This document shows, one piece after another, positions 1 to 8,497 of a stretch of 64,000 nucleotides of DNA (its first letter is position 1; each line of letters begins with the position of its first letter). The notes under the pieces were generated by a model. The model was given only the letters and a program-made list of their open reading frames with translations. It did not search any database and had not been told where the DNA came from. Source of the DNA: Thermoguttaceae bacterium (lineage in GTDB: Bacteria > Planctomycetota > Planctomycetia > Pirellulales > Thermoguttaceae); contig JAGBAA010000036.1 of the NCBI GenBank assembly GCA_017939795.1, positions 57,486 through 121,485 of the forward strand, in the 5' to 3' direction. Position numbers and translations under genes: made by a program.

Positions 1-1403
1 TCCCGCTCATCCCGGCGACCGAGCATTGGTGGGAAAGCAACCTGCACCGCTTCTATGTCGCGGCTGCACTGGGGCTGATCACGCTGATCTACTACGGTTT
101 CGCTCATCCGGGCGTTCTGGAATCCCATTGGCACGGCATTTCCGCCGCACATACCTGCGAAGCGACTGCCGGTGCCCGTATGTGGACGATCTTCTCCAAC
201 GCCATCCTGAATGAGTTCATTCCGTTCATCGTTCTTCTGTTCGCGCTCTTCACGATCGCCGGCGGCATCCGCGTCGAAGGCAACCTGAAGGCCAAACCGC
301 TGACGAACACTATCTTCATTGCGATCGGTACTTTCCTGGCCAGCTTCATCGGAACGACGGGCGCCGCGATGCTCCTGATCCGTCCGCTTCTGGAAACGAA
401 CCGCGAACGTAAATACAAGGTCCACACGGTCGTCTTCTTCATTTTCGCCGTCTGCAACTGCGGCGGATGCCTCCTTCCGACTGGTGACCCGCCGCTCTTC
501 CTCGGTTACCTGAGCGGAGTCGGCTTCCTGTGGACGATGTGCCTGTGGAAGGAATGGATCTTCGTGAATGCCGTCCTTCTCGCGGTCTACTTCATCTGGG
601 ATTCCTGCTTCGCCTATCCGAAAGAAACCGGTCTGGATATTGCGCAGGACAATGCGGAAGCCGGCAAACTGAAGTTCCTCGGAATGTTCCCGAACGTTCC
701 GCTTTTGGTCGGCGTCATTCTCGCTGTCGCGCTTCTCGATCCGTCGAAAGCCGTCCCGGGTACGGAATGGCACGCCCCGATGTACCTCCGTGAGATCGTC
801 CAGCTCGGTCTGGTCTTCATCTCCCTGACCGTCGGCAGCACTCAGGTCCGTCTGAATAACCGCTTCAATTTCGGTGCCATCACCGAAGTCGCGGCATTGT
901 TCTTCGGCATTTTCATCTGCATGCAGGTCCCGCTCCAGATCCTGAATGAAAAGGGCGGCGAACTCGGAATGGGCGTCGAAGACACGCACGCATTCTACTG
1001 GGCGACCGGTTCACTCTCCAGTGTTCTGGACAATGCACCGACCTACGTCGTGTTCCAAACCGTCGGCAAGACCGCCACGTCTGATGCTGAAAAAGCCGGC
1101 AAGATCGTGACGTACAAAGAAGGTGACGCAGAAGGAAAAGCCGCCGCGGAAGCGAAAGCGAAAGAAATGAACATTGAAGCCGTTTCGACGGAAGCTGGTG
1201 TCGCGAGCAAACTGCTCGTCGCCGTTTCTCTTGGTGCGGTGTTCATGGGCGCGATGACCTACATCGGCAACGGCCCGAACTTCATGGTGAAGGCGATCGC
1301 AGAAGAAGAAGGCGTCAAGATGCCGAGCTTCTTTGGATACATCGGATACAGCGCGCTGATCCTCGTGCCGATCTTCCTGGCCATGACCTTCATTTTCCTT
1401 TAA
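1..1403 (+). CDS. CitMHS_2/NhaD-like sodium:proton antiporter (5' truncated by window edge)
   Basis: The reading frame is open from base 3, so the gene starts before the window and about 467 C-terminal residues are visible. The protein is a polytopic inner-membrane carrier with many hydrophobic segments. The stretch around bases 410-510 reads [18 protein letters not shown], then [19 protein letters not shown], which I recognise from the putative citrate/sodium:proton antiporter family (PF16980, related to NhaD). The conserved [12 protein letters not shown] and [15 protein letters not shown] segments lie in the second half and fit the pseudo-twofold repeat of ion transporter superfamily proteins. 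A soluble, Ala/Glu/Lys-rich loop (bases about 1070-1200) splits the second half. The substrate cannot be read from sequence; Na+/H+ exchange is inferred from the family. An internal ATG at 180 is not the true start because coding similarity continues upstream. A hairpin terminator follows. Confidence 0.8.
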   Translation, partial: PLIPATEHWWESNLHRFYVAAALGLITLIYYGFAHPGVLESHWHGISAAHTCEATAGARMWTIFSNAILNEFIPFIVLLFALFTIAGGIRVEGNLKAKPLTNTIFIAIGTFLASFIGTTGAAMLLIRPLLETNRERKYKVHTVVFFIFAVCNCGGCLLPTGDPPLFLGYLSGVGFLWTMCLWKEWIFVNAVLLAVYFIWDSCFAYPKETGLDIAQDNAEAGKLKFLGMFPNVPLLVGVILAVALLDPSKAVPGTEWHAPMYLREIVQLGLVFISLTVGSTQVRLNNRFNFGAITEVAALFFGIFICMQVPLQILNEKGGELGMGVEDTHAFYWATGSLSSVLDNAPTYVVFQTVGKTATSDAEKAGKIVTYKEGDAEGKAAAEAKAKEMNIEAVSTEAGVASKLLVAVSLGAVFMGAMTYIGNGPNFMVKAIAEEEGVKMPSFFGYIGYSALILVPIFLAMTFIFL

Positions 1404-1419
1404 TGGCTGACTGATCTTC

Positions 1420-1453
1420 AGGGGCAGACTCTTGGGTCTGCCTCTGATTTTTT
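1420..1453 (+). terminator. Rho-independent terminator after the antiporter gene
   Basis: A 10-bp stem (1420-1429 with 1436-1445, one G-T pair) has a 6-base loop and is followed by GATTTTTT. It lies 17 bases after the stop codon and upstream of the RNase D start. Confidence 0.75.
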
Positions 1454-1491
1454 GGAATCTCCTGCCCGCCTTCTTTTCATTTCATTTCCAT

Positions 1492-2694
1492 ATGTCCGAG
1501 AAATTCGTCATCATTTCCACTCCGTCGGAGCTTGCTCGCTGGTGCAGCGAACATACCGGGACCGAATGGATCGGTCTCGACACGGAATTCATTGCCGAAC
1601 GGTACTATCAGCCCCATCTCTGTCTGATCCAGGCCGCGACGCCAAAAGGAAATTTTCTCATCGATCCGATCCAGAATCAGCTTGACGTTTCGCCGTTCTG
1701 GAATCTTCTTGTCCTCGGAGAACACGAAACGATCGTGCATTCCGGACGGTTTGAGATGGAATTCTGCTGGCGCAGTACAGGCCGATTTCCCAAAAACATC
1801 TTCGACACGCAGGTGGCCGCCGGTCTGGTCTCGAACGATTACCCCGCAGGCTACGGAAACATCGTTTCCAATTTCCTGAACATTCAAATGCCGGGGACAG
1901 AATCCCGCACAAACTGGAAATCGCGTCCGCTGACAGCTCGCCAGCTTGAGTATGCGGTCGACGACATTGCGTATCTTCATCCGGTCCGCGAGGTACTTCA
2001 TACCCAAATGAAGGAGCGGGACCGACTTGGCTGGTTTGCTTCTGAGATGCAGGAACGCCTTGAAAACATCCTCCACCTTCTTTCGCCGGAACGCTGGCAG
2101 CGGATCCTCACGGGAACTCACTGGACACAGCGTGAATTAGCGATCGTGTACGCACTTTGGAGCTGGCGGGAATCCATCGCCCAAAAGCGGGACTGCTCTG
2201 TCCGTCACGTCCTTCGGGATGATCTCGTGCTTGAAATGGCCCGCAGAAAAACCTCAGATGTGCGAAGCATCCGCAATATCCGCGGCATGGAACGCGGCGA
2301 TCTTCGCCCGTATTTGGAAGAGATCTCCTCTCTCATCGAAACGGCCGTCCATCTTGATGAAAAAGACTGTCCCAGAGTCGAATTTCCCCATCATTGTGCG
2401 AAACTGTCGGTTCTTGGAACGCTCCTTTACTCCATTCTCGGAACGATCTGCCATCAGCACGATCTGGCTCCGGGACTCGTCGGAACTCAAACGGATGTGC
2501 GTGACTGGGCGGCATGGCGGCTTCAGACTCCGGGATACACCGAAACACGTCCCCGTCTGGCTTCCGGATGGCGTGCTGAGATCGTCGGCGACATTTTCGA
2601 CGCACTTCTGTCCGGCGAAAAAATGATCCGGATCGCTCACCCGACAGAAAATTATCCGATCGAATTCGTATCTGTGAAAGGCCGCAAAAAATAA
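1492..2694 (+). CDS. rnd: Ribonuclease D (DEDD-type 3'-5' exoribonuclease)
   Basis: A 400-residue protein expected to trim 3' ends of tRNA and other stable RNAs in the cytoplasm. Exo motif I is GLDTEFI (D30, E32). Motif II is IVHSGRFEMEF, and motif III is EYAVDDIAYL with the conserved Tyr and Asp. The segment ESRTNWKSRPLTARQLEYA is very close to the classical RNase D block. The C-terminal half fits HRDC-type helical domains. The motif II acidic residue is Glu88 where E. coli RNase D has Asp (HAGSEDLEVF). I chose ATG 1492 because the 20 residues upstream, which would use a TTG start, overlap the preceding terminator hairpin and do not resemble the family. It is a single gene followed by a convergent-type terminator. 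Confidence 0.88.
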   Translation: MSEKFVIISTPSELARWCSEHTGTEWIGLDTEFIAERYYQPHLCLIQAATPKGNFLIDPIQNQLDVSPFWNLLVLGEHETIVHSGRFEMEFCWRSTGRFPKNIFDTQVAAGLVSNDYPAGYGNIVSNFLNIQMPGTESRTNWKSRPLTARQLEYAVDDIAYLHPVREVLHTQMKERDRLGWFASEMQERLENILHLLSPERWQRILTGTHWTQRELAIVYALWSWRESIAQKRDCSVRHVLRDDLVLEMARRKTSDVRSIRNIRGMERGDLRPYLEEISSLIETAVHLDEKDCPRVEFPHHCAKLSVLGTLLYSILGTICHQHDLAPGLVGTQTDVRDWAAWRLQTPGYTETRPRLASGWRAEIVGDIFDALLSGEKMIRIAHPTENYPIEFVSVKGRKK

Positions 2695-2753
2695 AGCGGG
2701 ATGGAGATCTGGAACAGAGCCTCGGGATCCTCTCGGAAACAGCGAAAAACAGA

Positions 2754-2790
2754 AAAGCGGAACGCCGATCCATGGTGTTCCGCTTTCTTT
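2754..2790. terminator. Bidirectional terminator between rnd and the convergent gene
   Basis: A 13-bp stem (2754-2766 with 2774-2786, one G-T pair) has a 7-base loop. T-rich sequence follows on the plus strand and the complement of an A-rich run on the minus strand. It sits between convergent stop codons. Confidence 0.75.
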
Positions 2791-2833
2791 TCAAAAAATC
2801 AGAAAGTTCTTGGATCCCCTGCCAAACAGGTGC

Positions 2834-3838
2834 TCAAACAGTCCCGGTCTCTCCGGAACGGGAAGTAAATGCCTGAAGGAATCCGACGGACGCAAACATC
2901 GCGACGCCGGCGATCAGAAGGGAGATGCCAAGTGCAGTAAATTCATGAGCCGGGGCGGGAGTATTTGCCGCACAGCCAACGACCGCACCGCCGCTGACCA
3001 GTCCGAGGATCCCAAAACACCGAATGCTCGCAAACCAGCCGGCAAGACCTTCATTTGCGGCGGACGGCATGGATCTTCTTTCCGGTTCTTTCCCGGCAAG
3101 CAGTTTTCCGAAAGGATTTCCTTCATTCGGAGCCGTGAAATGAACGGCAGACGGTTTCTTTTCTTCATTCGAAAGGTTCTGTGCCGACGTACTCGAAGCA
3201 GAAGAAGTCTCCAAAACGGAGGCAGAAGATCCGGTCTCCTGAACCGCGGAACGACACACTGAGCAGGACGAAACACTTTCAGAAACCGAGGCAAACGCTC
3301 CTCTCGGCGGAATGAATGCCTGCGCCGCATCGGAATTCAGAAAACGCTCACGTTCTGCCGCAGCAGCAGTCCGTGAAACAACGGAGGCCGCAAATTGGGC
3401 TCCCGCAGACTCCTCAGACGGAGTCGATGAAATCGGGCAATTCTGGGACATTTCCGTTTCCCAATCCCGACTGGCCGAGTAGACCGGCGGTTCAGAGACA
3501 TACGGATTTCCCTTTCGCACAAATGCCGCGGAAACTCTGGCAGACGTCTTTCCTGAAATCAAAGAGGAAGTACCGTCCTTCTGGCCGTCTTCACGTACAG
3601 TTCCTGCGTCGGATGAGATCCCGCGGCGCAGTTCCTGCTTGATCTTCGACTGGTAGTTCATGAAGTCCCGCGAAAAATTCGAATTATCCGCAGGCCGGCA
3701 GGCGTTCTGGAGCGTCTCTGAAGGAGCGTGAACATTCCGCGATCCGTCGAGCGATACATTTCGCAGACGCGCAAGAAAATCGCCGCTCTGCAAAGTCTGC
3801 TCTGAAGAACGATTCCGGGCAATATTCTGACTACTCAT
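2834..3838 (-). CDS. Hypothetical membrane-anchored protein with Ser-rich region
   Basis: A 334-residue protein I do not recognise. The first ~260 residues are hydrophilic and rich in Ser, Ala and Glu, with no visible domain. Two hydrophobic segments lie near the C-terminus: one around FGILGLVSGGAVVGCAA and one around ALGISLLIAGVAMFASVGFL. They would anchor the protein as a hairpin with a short hydrophilic tail. There is no N-terminal signal peptide, so the long N-terminal part is probably cytoplasmic. I chose the ATG at 3838 because AGGAG lies eight bases upstream; a longer reading frame to 3913 lacks such a site. It is convergent with rnd and shares its terminator. Confidence 0.6.
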   Translation of the reverse strand: MSSQNIARNRSSEQTLQSGDFLARLRNVSLDGSRNVHAPSETLQNACRPADNSNFSRDFMNYQSKIKQELRRGISSDAGTVREDGQKDGTSSLISGKTSARVSAAFVRKGNPYVSEPPVYSASRDWETEMSQNCPISSTPSEESAGAQFAASVVSRTAAAAERERFLNSDAAQAFIPPRGAFASVSESVSSCSVCRSAVQETGSSASVLETSSASSTSAQNLSNEEKKPSAVHFTAPNEGNPFGKLLAGKEPERRSMPSAANEGLAGWFASIRCFGILGLVSGGAVVGCAANTPAPAHEFTALGISLLIAGVAMFASVGFLQAFTSRSGETGTV

Positions 3839-4138
3839 TTTTTCACTCCTGATCTGCGTTTTGCCCCTTCGTTTCCAAATCCGGCATGGGGCCTCTTTCC
3901 AAATTATCGACAAAATCTATCCAGTAAAATAAGAAAACTTTGCTGATTTTTCCAAATTTAACGATATTCCAAATAAAAAAACCAAAATAAGGCAAGAAAA
4001 ACGTCTAAAAAAGGAAATTTATTTCTGGAACCCATTGCAGAAGTTTCGTATTGTGGTAAAATAAGAGTAGGAAAAATCGTGTTTTTTCCCTGGTGGAAAG
4101 GAACGCATACTTCAATAATTTACCCATAAAAAGAAAGC
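3839..4138. other. Divergent intergenic region, AT-rich
   Basis: 300 bases between the minus-strand membrane protein gene and the plus-strand ketoacyl synthase gene. It is AT-rich with no credible ORF. It holds the promoter at 4035-4062. I see no hairpin or riboswitch-like element. Confidence 0.6.
4035..4062 (+). promoter_or_regulatory. Sigma70-like promoter of the ketoacyl synthase gene
   Basis: TTGCAG (4035-4040), a 16-base spacer and TAAAAT (4057-4062), with TGTGG just before the -10 box. The start site would be near 4069, giving a leader of about 70 bases. Confidence 0.55.
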
Positions 4139-5470
4139 ATGAACGCATTCAGAACAGTCATCACAGGCATCGGAGTCGTGACTCCGTTTGGCAATTCGGT
4201 CGAATCCCTCAGTGAGGGGCTTTATTCCGGCGCGAATGCGGTGAAACCGCTTCCGGAAGAACTCGCGCTCCTGAACGATGTCGTCCGTTTTGGCTCTTTC
4301 TGTGAAGATTTTACGGGAGACATTGCAGACTTTGGCGAACTGGACAAAGAACTGAAGCGTAATGTCCGGAAAAGCTCCAAAATCATGTGCCGTGAAACGC
4401 AGATGGCCGTTGCCTGCGCACAGAAAGCGCTGAATGATGCGGGACTTCATTTCACCGAACCGCAGCAGCGGGTCGGCATGATGTACGGAAGCGACTACAT
4501 GCTGTCGCAACCGGAAGCGACTTTTGGTGCGTTTGCCGCGTCTCGGGATGAGGCTGGTGAATTCGACATTCGGAATATGGGAACGGAAGGCAAAGAAAAG
4601 GTCGCGCCGCTCTGGCTGCTGGTCTGGCTTCCGAATATGCCGGCGTGCCATATTTCGATCCTGAATCAATTCATGGGTCCGAATGACTCCCTGACGATGA
4701 ACGAATCGGCAGCGAACGCGACGCTGAAATACGCACATGAAACGATCGCCCGCGGCTGGGCGGATCTGATGATCACCGGCGCAACGGGAACGCGTCTCCA
4801 GTCGATCCGTACGCCGCAGGTCGCTGTCTCGGAAATGATCGCTCCGAAAGACGCGGATCCGGAAACGGTCTGCTGTCCGTTCGACAAACGCCACGCAGGT
4901 CAGGTCCTTGGCGAAGGGGCTGGAACGCTGATCCTTGAATCATTGACGCACGCCCAGGAACGCGGTGCAAAGATCTACGGTGAATTTCTCGCTGGTGCCG
5001 ATTCGATGGTCGGGACCCATACGGACGATCTCACCCGCTTCAATCTGGTACCGGACTATCGCCAGGCATTCGTGAACGTTCTGCGAAAAGTCCTTCAGGA
5101 TTCTGGAAAAACACCGGATGAGATCGGATTCATCCACGCCCACGCCCTCGGCGTTCCGGAAGTAGACCGTGCGGAAGCGGAAGCGATCCGTGAAGTGTTT
5201 GCATCCCGTTCGACGCCCATCCCGGTCGTTGCGGCAAAAGCAGCGTTCGGAAATCTTGGAGCCGGTGCAGGTGCGATCGAGCTGGTTGCCGGAATGGAAG
5301 CACTCCGCCGCGGAGTTCTGTTCCCGACGCGCAATTTCCAGGAACCTGCGGAAGGCTGCGAGCTGAATATCGTGACGGATTCCGAGACACCGGCGGGCGA
5401 CTGCTTCATCAACCTGAGCACAAACTTCCAGGGACAAACTTCAGCAGCACTGATCGGTCGATGGAACTGA
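4139..5470 (+). CDS. Beta-ketoacyl-ACP synthase-like protein with altered active site
   Basis: A 443-residue protein with the thiolase-fold layout of KAS I/II: MNAFRTVITGIGVVTPFGN at the N-terminus, the FDKRHAGQVLGEGAGTLILE block near residue 250, and KAAFGNLGAGAGAIELVAG near 370. In active enzymes the triad is Cys in TACTSG, His in NAHGT and His in KS..GH. Aligning by eye, the Cys position is Glu189 (LTMNESAANAT), the first His is kept (H335 in HAHAL) and the second is Asn372 (FGNLGAG). A normal Claisen condensation is therefore doubtful. It could be a decarboxylase-like or chain-length-factor-like partner, or a structural paralog. It appears monocistronic, with its own promoter and terminator and no ACP or reductase nearby. 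The start ATG follows AAAGAAAGC, a weak ribosome site. Confidence 0.8.
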   Translation: MNAFRTVITGIGVVTPFGNSVESLSEGLYSGANAVKPLPEELALLNDVVRFGSFCEDFTGDIADFGELDKELKRNVRKSSKIMCRETQMAVACAQKALNDAGLHFTEPQQRVGMMYGSDYMLSQPEATFGAFAASRDEAGEFDIRNMGTEGKEKVAPLWLLVWLPNMPACHISILNQFMGPNDSLTMNESAANATLKYAHETIARGWADLMITGATGTRLQSIRTPQVAVSEMIAPKDADPETVCCPFDKRHAGQVLGEGAGTLILESLTHAQERGAKIYGEFLAGADSMVGTHTDDLTRFNLVPDYRQAFVNVLRKVLQDSGKTPDEIGFIHAHALGVPEVDRAEAEAIREVFASRSTPIPVVAAKAAFGNLGAGAGAIELVAGMEALRRGVLFPTRNFQEPAEGCELNIVTDSETPAGDCFINLSTNFQGQTSAALIGRWN

Positions 5471-5511
5471 ATCCTGCGATAACGTCCGCAGGTCTGCCAT
5501 CCTGAAATTTC

Positions 5512-5547
5512 AAAAGAGACCGTCCCAGTCCGGCGGTCTCTTTTTTT
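5512..5547 (+). terminator. Terminator after ketoacyl synthase gene
   Basis: An 11-bp stem (5512-5522 with 5534-5544) runs directly into a T-run. It lies 42 bases after the stop codon. Confidence 0.8.
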
Positions 5548-5686
5548 GACAAAAAGACTTTGGGACGAAAATCTCCATGGGTCTTCGGAGATCCGGAGAT
5601 TCAGAAATACTCAGAGGATCAGAAAGTCTGGAATCAGAGATCAGGAATCTGAAAATTTCAGAAAAATTTGGAAAGAATGGAACAAA

Positions 5687-6502
5687 ATGGAAAACGAGAT
5701 CCGAAATCGTCTTGAATTTGCCGTCAAACTTGCAGAAAAAGCCGGCGAAAACACGCTGAAATTTTTTCAGAAACAGAATTTTGAAGTGGAACTCAAAGCG
5801 GATGAGTCTCCCGTCACGGTCGCGGACAAAGGGACGGAAAAACTCATGCGGGAATGGATCAGCGAAGCCTTTCCGCAGGATGAGATCCTTGGCGAAGAGT
5901 GGCCGACAAAACCCGGAACGAGCGGTTTTCGCTGGATCCTGGACCCGATCGACGGCACGAAAGCCTTCATTCACGGCGTACCGCTTTACGGAACGCTCAT
6001 TGGTCTGACGTTTGAAGAAAAAGCGGTCGCGGGCGTGATCCGGATCCCGGCGCTGAATGAGTGCGTTTATGCGGCACTCGGCTCCGGAGCCTGGTACGTC
6101 AACGGAACGGAAGGACCCGTCCCGGCACGGGTCTCGAACGTTCGGACACTCGGTGAGTCGCTGATCCTGACTACGGAAGAGAAGACATTCTACCAAACAG
6201 ACCGCTACGAGAACTGGAAGGCACTCATGCTGCGTTCCCGACTGGCGCGAAACTGGGGTGACTGCTATGGGTATCTGCTCGTCGCGACTGGACGTGCTGA
6301 AGTCATGGTGGATCCGGAAATGAGCATCTGGGACACAGCAGCACTCATGCCGATCATTCTGGAAGCCGGCGGAACATTCACCGACTGGAAAAACGAACCG
6401 TCTTATACTTCGGGAGACTCCATCGCAACGAACGGACTCGTTCACGCGGAAGTGATGGAAACATTGGGAGTAAATGCCGGAGAAGCTGGCTGTGCAGAAT
6501 AA
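5687..6502 (+). CDS. hisN: Inositol monophosphatase-family phosphatase, HisN-like (histidinol-phosphatase)
   Basis: A 271-residue protein of the Li+-sensitive, Mg2+-dependent phosphatase family. The metal-binding motifs are visible: GEEW near residue 69-72, WILDPIDGTKAFIHG at 83-97 and IWDTAALMPIILEAGG near the C-terminus. The SPVTVADKGTEKLM block near residue 41 is typical of the HisN branch, which hydrolyses L-histidinol phosphate in histidine synthesis. No other his genes are nearby, so inositol or another sugar phosphate remains possible. I chose ATG 5687 because the family starts there. The longer frame to 5546 begins inside the previous terminator and encodes a low-complexity leader. 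Confidence 0.82.
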   Translation: MENEIRNRLEFAVKLAEKAGENTLKFFQKQNFEVELKADESPVTVADKGTEKLMREWISEAFPQDEILGEEWPTKPGTSGFRWILDPIDGTKAFIHGVPLYGTLIGLTFEEKAVAGVIRIPALNECVYAALGSGAWYVNGTEGPVPARVSNVRTLGESLILTTEEKTFYQTDRYENWKALMLRSRLARNWGDCYGYLLVATGRAEVMVDPEMSIWDTAALMPIILEAGGTFTDWKNEPSYTSGDSIATNGLVHAEVMETLGVNAGEAGCAE

Positions 6503-6607
6503 GCGGCACGTCAGGCAAAACGTCGAACTAAAATTCAGGCTGAAAGTCTGTCGGGAAACCGGATGAAAAACAGAAACACGAAATTTCGTAAAATGAAAGG
6601 AGATCCC

Positions 6608-8365
6608 ATGCGGCTGACCATTTCTCTTTTTTCGTTTTTTTGTGCCGTCGTTTTCATGATGTACGGAGGTCTTCAAGCTCAGGATCCCTCCAGCACATTG
6701 GAATTTTTCCCGATAGACCTGGCGAATCCGACACCGGAGGTTTTCGAGCAGTCTGTTCCCGTTTCTCCCGCTAAAATTCCGAATACGCCGGCAAATCCGG
6801 AAACAGCTCCGGCAGCGTCGGAAGATCTTTCAGATGCAGACTTCATGGATTTTTCGGTATCCGAAACAGCTCCGGAAGAGGTTCCCGATCCGGCCGAACC
6901 GGAGATCACAGAATTGAACACGATCCAGGATTTCTGGAAACTCTACGAAGTAAGCGACTCTTTCCGCCAAAGATACTCCGACGGTACGGAATGGCAGTCC
7001 GAAGAAGACCAGCTCTTTTTTTTCTACCATCTTCAGGAACGGATCACGCTTGAAGACCTTGAAAAATGGGCATTTCCAGAACGTGATCTTGCGATTCTGG
7101 ATCCATTAGATACCAAAGAACTGAATCCCCGGCGTTTTGATGCATTCTGGATCACGGGAAAACTTTTGAGTGCGGAAAAAACGGAGCTGGAAAAGAATAT
7201 CGCGTTCCGCTACGGTCTCTCCTCATATTTCACGTGCCAACTGGTGCTGGATGATGGACGCAAGGTCACGCTTTTCTGCCGTCAGCTTCCCCGGGCACTT
7301 CAGAAACCGGGAGCACTGGATCCGCCGCCGCGTGTTGGCCTTCCGGCACTCTTCCTGAAAAAAGGACCTGAAGCGGAAAACGTTCCGGCTCCGGCTCCCA
7401 ATGTAGAGGGAAAGACTGTCCCGCTCTGCCCTCTTTTCATGATCGGAAGCCGTCTGGCCTGGTATCCGGACACACTGTTGTGTGAGGCGGGGTTCGACTG
7501 GGGACTTTTTGATGACCTGGATCGGGAAGAACTTCCGGAAGACGCACTTCGAAGCGCGTCGAACGATACCCGACTCGCCCTCCGAAACCGCGAGTGCTTC
7601 TACCAGATGATGAACGCGGTTTTCCATATGCCGCAGGAAAAATTGAAGAAGATCGTCGCGGATGTTCAGGAAAATGCACCGGACGAACATTTCGAACAGA
7701 TCGACTATGCCCAGACTCAAACGCGCAAAGATGGCAAGAAACCGGAACGCTACAGTTCGGTCGGGCCGATTTTCCGGCAGCCGGTGAAGGAACGGGGAAA
7801 CTTCTTTTTCCTGAAAGGCGTCGTGCGCCGAATCGATGCGATCCGCGTTCAGGATCCGGACATCAATCAGCGGTTTGGCATCACGCACTACTTCGAGCTT
7901 TTCCTTTTCCCGGATGAGACGCCGCAGTCCCCCGTCGTGGTCCTCGTTCCGGCACTTCCGGACGGCATTCTGCCGGGGAGCAGCACGGGATACTATGTGG
8001 AACTGAAAGTCCCGGCATTTTTCTTCAACACATGGAGCTACGAAAATGGGAAAAATGAAGAAGGAAAGAAGATCCGAAGATTTGCGCCGCTTTTGATTGG
8101 CGGGATCCCGGAACAGACCGTCAGTACGATTTACGCCCCGGACCTTTTCTGGTTCTACGTACTCGGCGGAACGACGTTCGGCGGCCTTTTCTTCCTCTCG
8201 CTGATCCTCTATTTTCTTTCCAGTCAGGAAAATGCGGCATTTGCGCGCAATCGCCAGAAAATGTATGCTCTCCCGGAAGGTACCCGTCTGGAAAATGACG
8301 TGGAGAACACGGCGGAAAAAGAACGCGAGATGGGTTTCGAAGAATGGTGCCGAAAAAATGAATAG
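6608..8365 (+). CDS. Hypothetical exported protein with C-terminal membrane segment
   Basis: A 585-residue protein of no family I recognise. The N-terminus is a signal peptide (MRLTISLFSFFCAVVFMM, then a likely cleavage after LQA). It is followed by a Pro/Glu-rich low-complexity stretch to about residue 90. The middle 400 residues look globular, with short segments around LDPPPRVGLPALFLKKGPE and FFFLKGVVRRIDAIRVQDPD. A hydrophobic segment near residue 520 (VLGGTTFGGLFFLSLILYFL) precedes a charged cytoplasmic tail. The topology would be a large extracytoplasmic domain anchored at the C-terminus. The ATG at 6608 has AAGGAG five bases upstream, better than the ATG at 6563. The gene follows hisN by 105 bases and may be co-transcribed. 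Confidence 0.65.
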   Translation: MRLTISLFSFFCAVVFMMYGGLQAQDPSSTLEFFPIDLANPTPEVFEQSVPVSPAKIPNTPANPETAPAASEDLSDADFMDFSVSETAPEEVPDPAEPEITELNTIQDFWKLYEVSDSFRQRYSDGTEWQSEEDQLFFFYHLQERITLEDLEKWAFPERDLAILDPLDTKELNPRRFDAFWITGKLLSAEKTELEKNIAFRYGLSSYFTCQLVLDDGRKVTLFCRQLPRALQKPGALDPPPRVGLPALFLKKGPEAENVPAPAPNVEGKTVPLCPLFMIGSRLAWYPDTLLCEAGFDWGLFDDLDREELPEDALRSASNDTRLALRNRECFYQMMNAVFHMPQEKLKKIVADVQENAPDEHFEQIDYAQTQTRKDGKKPERYSSVGPIFRQPVKERGNFFFLKGVVRRIDAIRVQDPDINQRFGITHYFELFLFPDETPQSPVVVLVPALPDGILPGSSTGYYVELKVPAFFFNTWSYENGKNEEGKKIRRFAPLLIGGIPEQTVSTIYAPDLFWFYVLGGTTFGGLFFLSLILYFLSSQENAAFARNRQKMYALPEGTRLENDVENTAEKEREMGFEEWCRKNE

Positions 8366-8395
8366 ATCCCAAATACGGTCCAGAGCCAAGCCATA

Positions 8396-8423
8396 AAAAG
8401 GAGACGCCGCGGTCTCCTCTTTC
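8396..8423 (+). terminator. Terminator after the exported protein gene
   Basis: A short GC-rich stem (8400-8405 with 8412-8417) is preceded by A4 and followed by TCTTT, 31 bases past the stop codon. Confidence 0.5.
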
Positions 8424-8428
8424 CACTA

Positions 8429-8476
8429 AAATTCCCGCGTCCGGAAATTTAAAGTCTCCAGATGCGGGATTTTTTC
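8429..8476 (-). terminator. Terminator of the PCMT gene
   Basis: On the minus strand, AATCCCGC (8463-8470) pairs with GCGGGAATT around 8431-8438, with a long loop. The distance to the 8498 stop codon fits a terminator, though the loop is long for one. Confidence 0.4.
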
Positions 8477-8497
8477 GCATACAGAAAATTATTTTCC

